Origin: a virus
IMG/VR virus record: IMGVR_UViG_3300035126_000377
Location: 1 to 22,473 of that record
Reading direction: 5' to 3' (one strand)
Length of the DNA stretch: 22,473 nucleotides
A model generated the notes under the pieces. The model was given only the letters and a program-made list of their open reading frames with translations, searched no databases and was not told where the DNA came from. The position numbers and the translations under genes were made by a program. This document shows positions 22,207-22,473 of this stretch, piece after piece (position 1 is the stretch's first letter; each line of letters starts with the position of its first letter).

Positions 22207-22220
22207 ACTTATAAAAGTAG
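22207..22220 (-). promoter_or_regulatory. Start-adjacent element CTACTTTTATAAGT
   Basis: CTACTTTTATAAGT abuts the GTG start at 22206 and lies right after the hairpin at 22221-22246. The left arm CTACTT and AAGT(G) form the partial palindrome of this element family. Confidence 0.5.
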
Positions 22221-22246
22221 AAACCCCGACACAATGGCCGGGGCTT
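22221..22246 (-). terminator. Hairpin after the tRNA-like element
   Basis: On the - strand CCCCG (22243-22239) and CGGGG (22228-22224) pair around a ten-base loop, followed by TTTCT. It probably ends transcription from the right, after the tRNA-like element. It is bidirectional in form but the T-run is short. Confidence 0.55.
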
Positions 22247-22331
22247 CATCCGTATGGGATTTGCACCCATGTCCTCACAAAGTGAGATGCTACTCAAAGG
22301 CAGTATTCATTCCTGCTTACACCAACGGTAT
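22247..22331 (-). other. Degenerate class II tRNA-like element
   Basis: The - strand has a clean T-arm-like hairpin, ATGGG TGCAAAT CCCAT (seven-base loop as in tRNAs). Before it, CTCAC TTT GTGAG resembles a long variable arm, and 5' of that GTGT...GG...ATAC resembles a D-arm. ATACCGT (22331-22325) and ACGGATG (22253-22247) pair in four of seven positions as an acceptor stem. The length, 85 bases, fits a serine or leucine tRNA, but no proper anticodon stem with U33 forms. It may be a decayed tRNA, a tRNA mimic or an attachment site within tRNA sequence. Confidence 0.3.
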
Positions 22332-22338
22332 TTCAAAC

Positions 22339-22473
22339 TTACAACATTTCTTGCAAAAGTGCAATCTTGTAAACGGTGCTATCTTTGGCAGACTTTGCCG
22401 ACTGCGCTGCGGTGTTTAATCGTTCTGTCCTTGCCCTGTCCTTTTCTGTTTGGAAACTGACTGCGTTTAAAAA
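22339..22473 (-). CDS. C-terminal fragment of an unknown protein (starts outside window)
   Basis: The - strand is open from the window edge to TAA at 22341-22339, giving the last 44 residues of a protein. They form a charged helix (SFQTEKDRARTERLNTAAQS..KDSTVYKIALLQEML). This is too short to identify, and the start is beyond the window. It belongs to the late strand, upstream of the gp10-like gene and separated from it by the tRNA-like element and a hairpin. Confidence 0.55.
   Translation of the reverse strand, partial: FLNAVSFQTEKDRARTERLNTAAQSAKSAKDSTVYKIALLQEML

Noticed and set aside
1-22473. CRISPR array, insertion sequence, toxin-antitoxin pair or defence system
   Set aside because: No regularly spaced repeats, transposase or integrase motifs, or recognisable defence genes were seen on either strand.

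Overview
The window looks like a 22.5 kb piece of a tailed (siphovirus-like) bacteriophage genome, or a prophage, of a Bacteroidota host. The virion proteins are of the kinds found in Bacteroidota phages: an XkdF-type protease, a capsid protein, a tape measure and very long tail proteins. The early promoters also match the Bacteroidota pattern (TTTG, about 19 bases, then TAnnTTTG). No integrase, terminase or host gene is visible, so the phage assignment is firm but lysogeny and host genus are not.

Layout. Bases 1-5771 hold a rightward (+) early module for replication, recombination and DNA modification. It contains the C-terminal part of a DnaB-type helicase, a cytosine-C5 methyltransferase with a second conserved reading frame nested in it, a DnaA-domain-IV-like DNA-binding protein, an SSB-like small protein, an Nmad1/DUF1599-type protein, several tiny ORFs, a Rad52-family annealing protein and a calcineurin-like phosphoesterase. 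The phosphoesterase is its own unit with a structured leader. Bases 5833-22473 are all leftward (-) late genes, and the two halves converge on hairpins at 5784-5820. Read in transcription order (right to left), the late genes are: an unknown C-terminal fragment, a tRNA-like element, a gp10-like tail completion protein, two large tail proteins, tape measure, XkdF-like protease, scaffold-like protein, major capsid, putative tail tube, a small unknown, portal, connector, putative tail terminator, small structural proteins, a lectin-like appendage, and a lysis cassette with two very small genes, a holin-like protein, a spanin-like protein and an L,D-transpeptidase-type lysin.

Three regulatory themes stand out. 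Three early genes carry a near-identical promoter whose -7 element ends three bases before the ATG, which predicts leaderless mRNAs. Several genes of both arms carry a different, partly palindromic element (consensus about CTACTTTTATAAGTAG) abutting the start codon, often just downstream of a terminator. A GC-rich 11-bp hairpin lies just after the capsid gene and another terminator two genes further on, which would give capsid more transcript than its followers.

The most unusual coding feature is inside the methyltransferase gene. A +1 frame stays open across most of it and encodes a second, recognisable phage protein sequence over the same bases that encode methyltransferase motifs. Also notable are the order of the virion genes (tail and tape measure before protease and capsid, portal after capsid) and the portal's extra C-terminal winged-helix-like and Cys/His segments.
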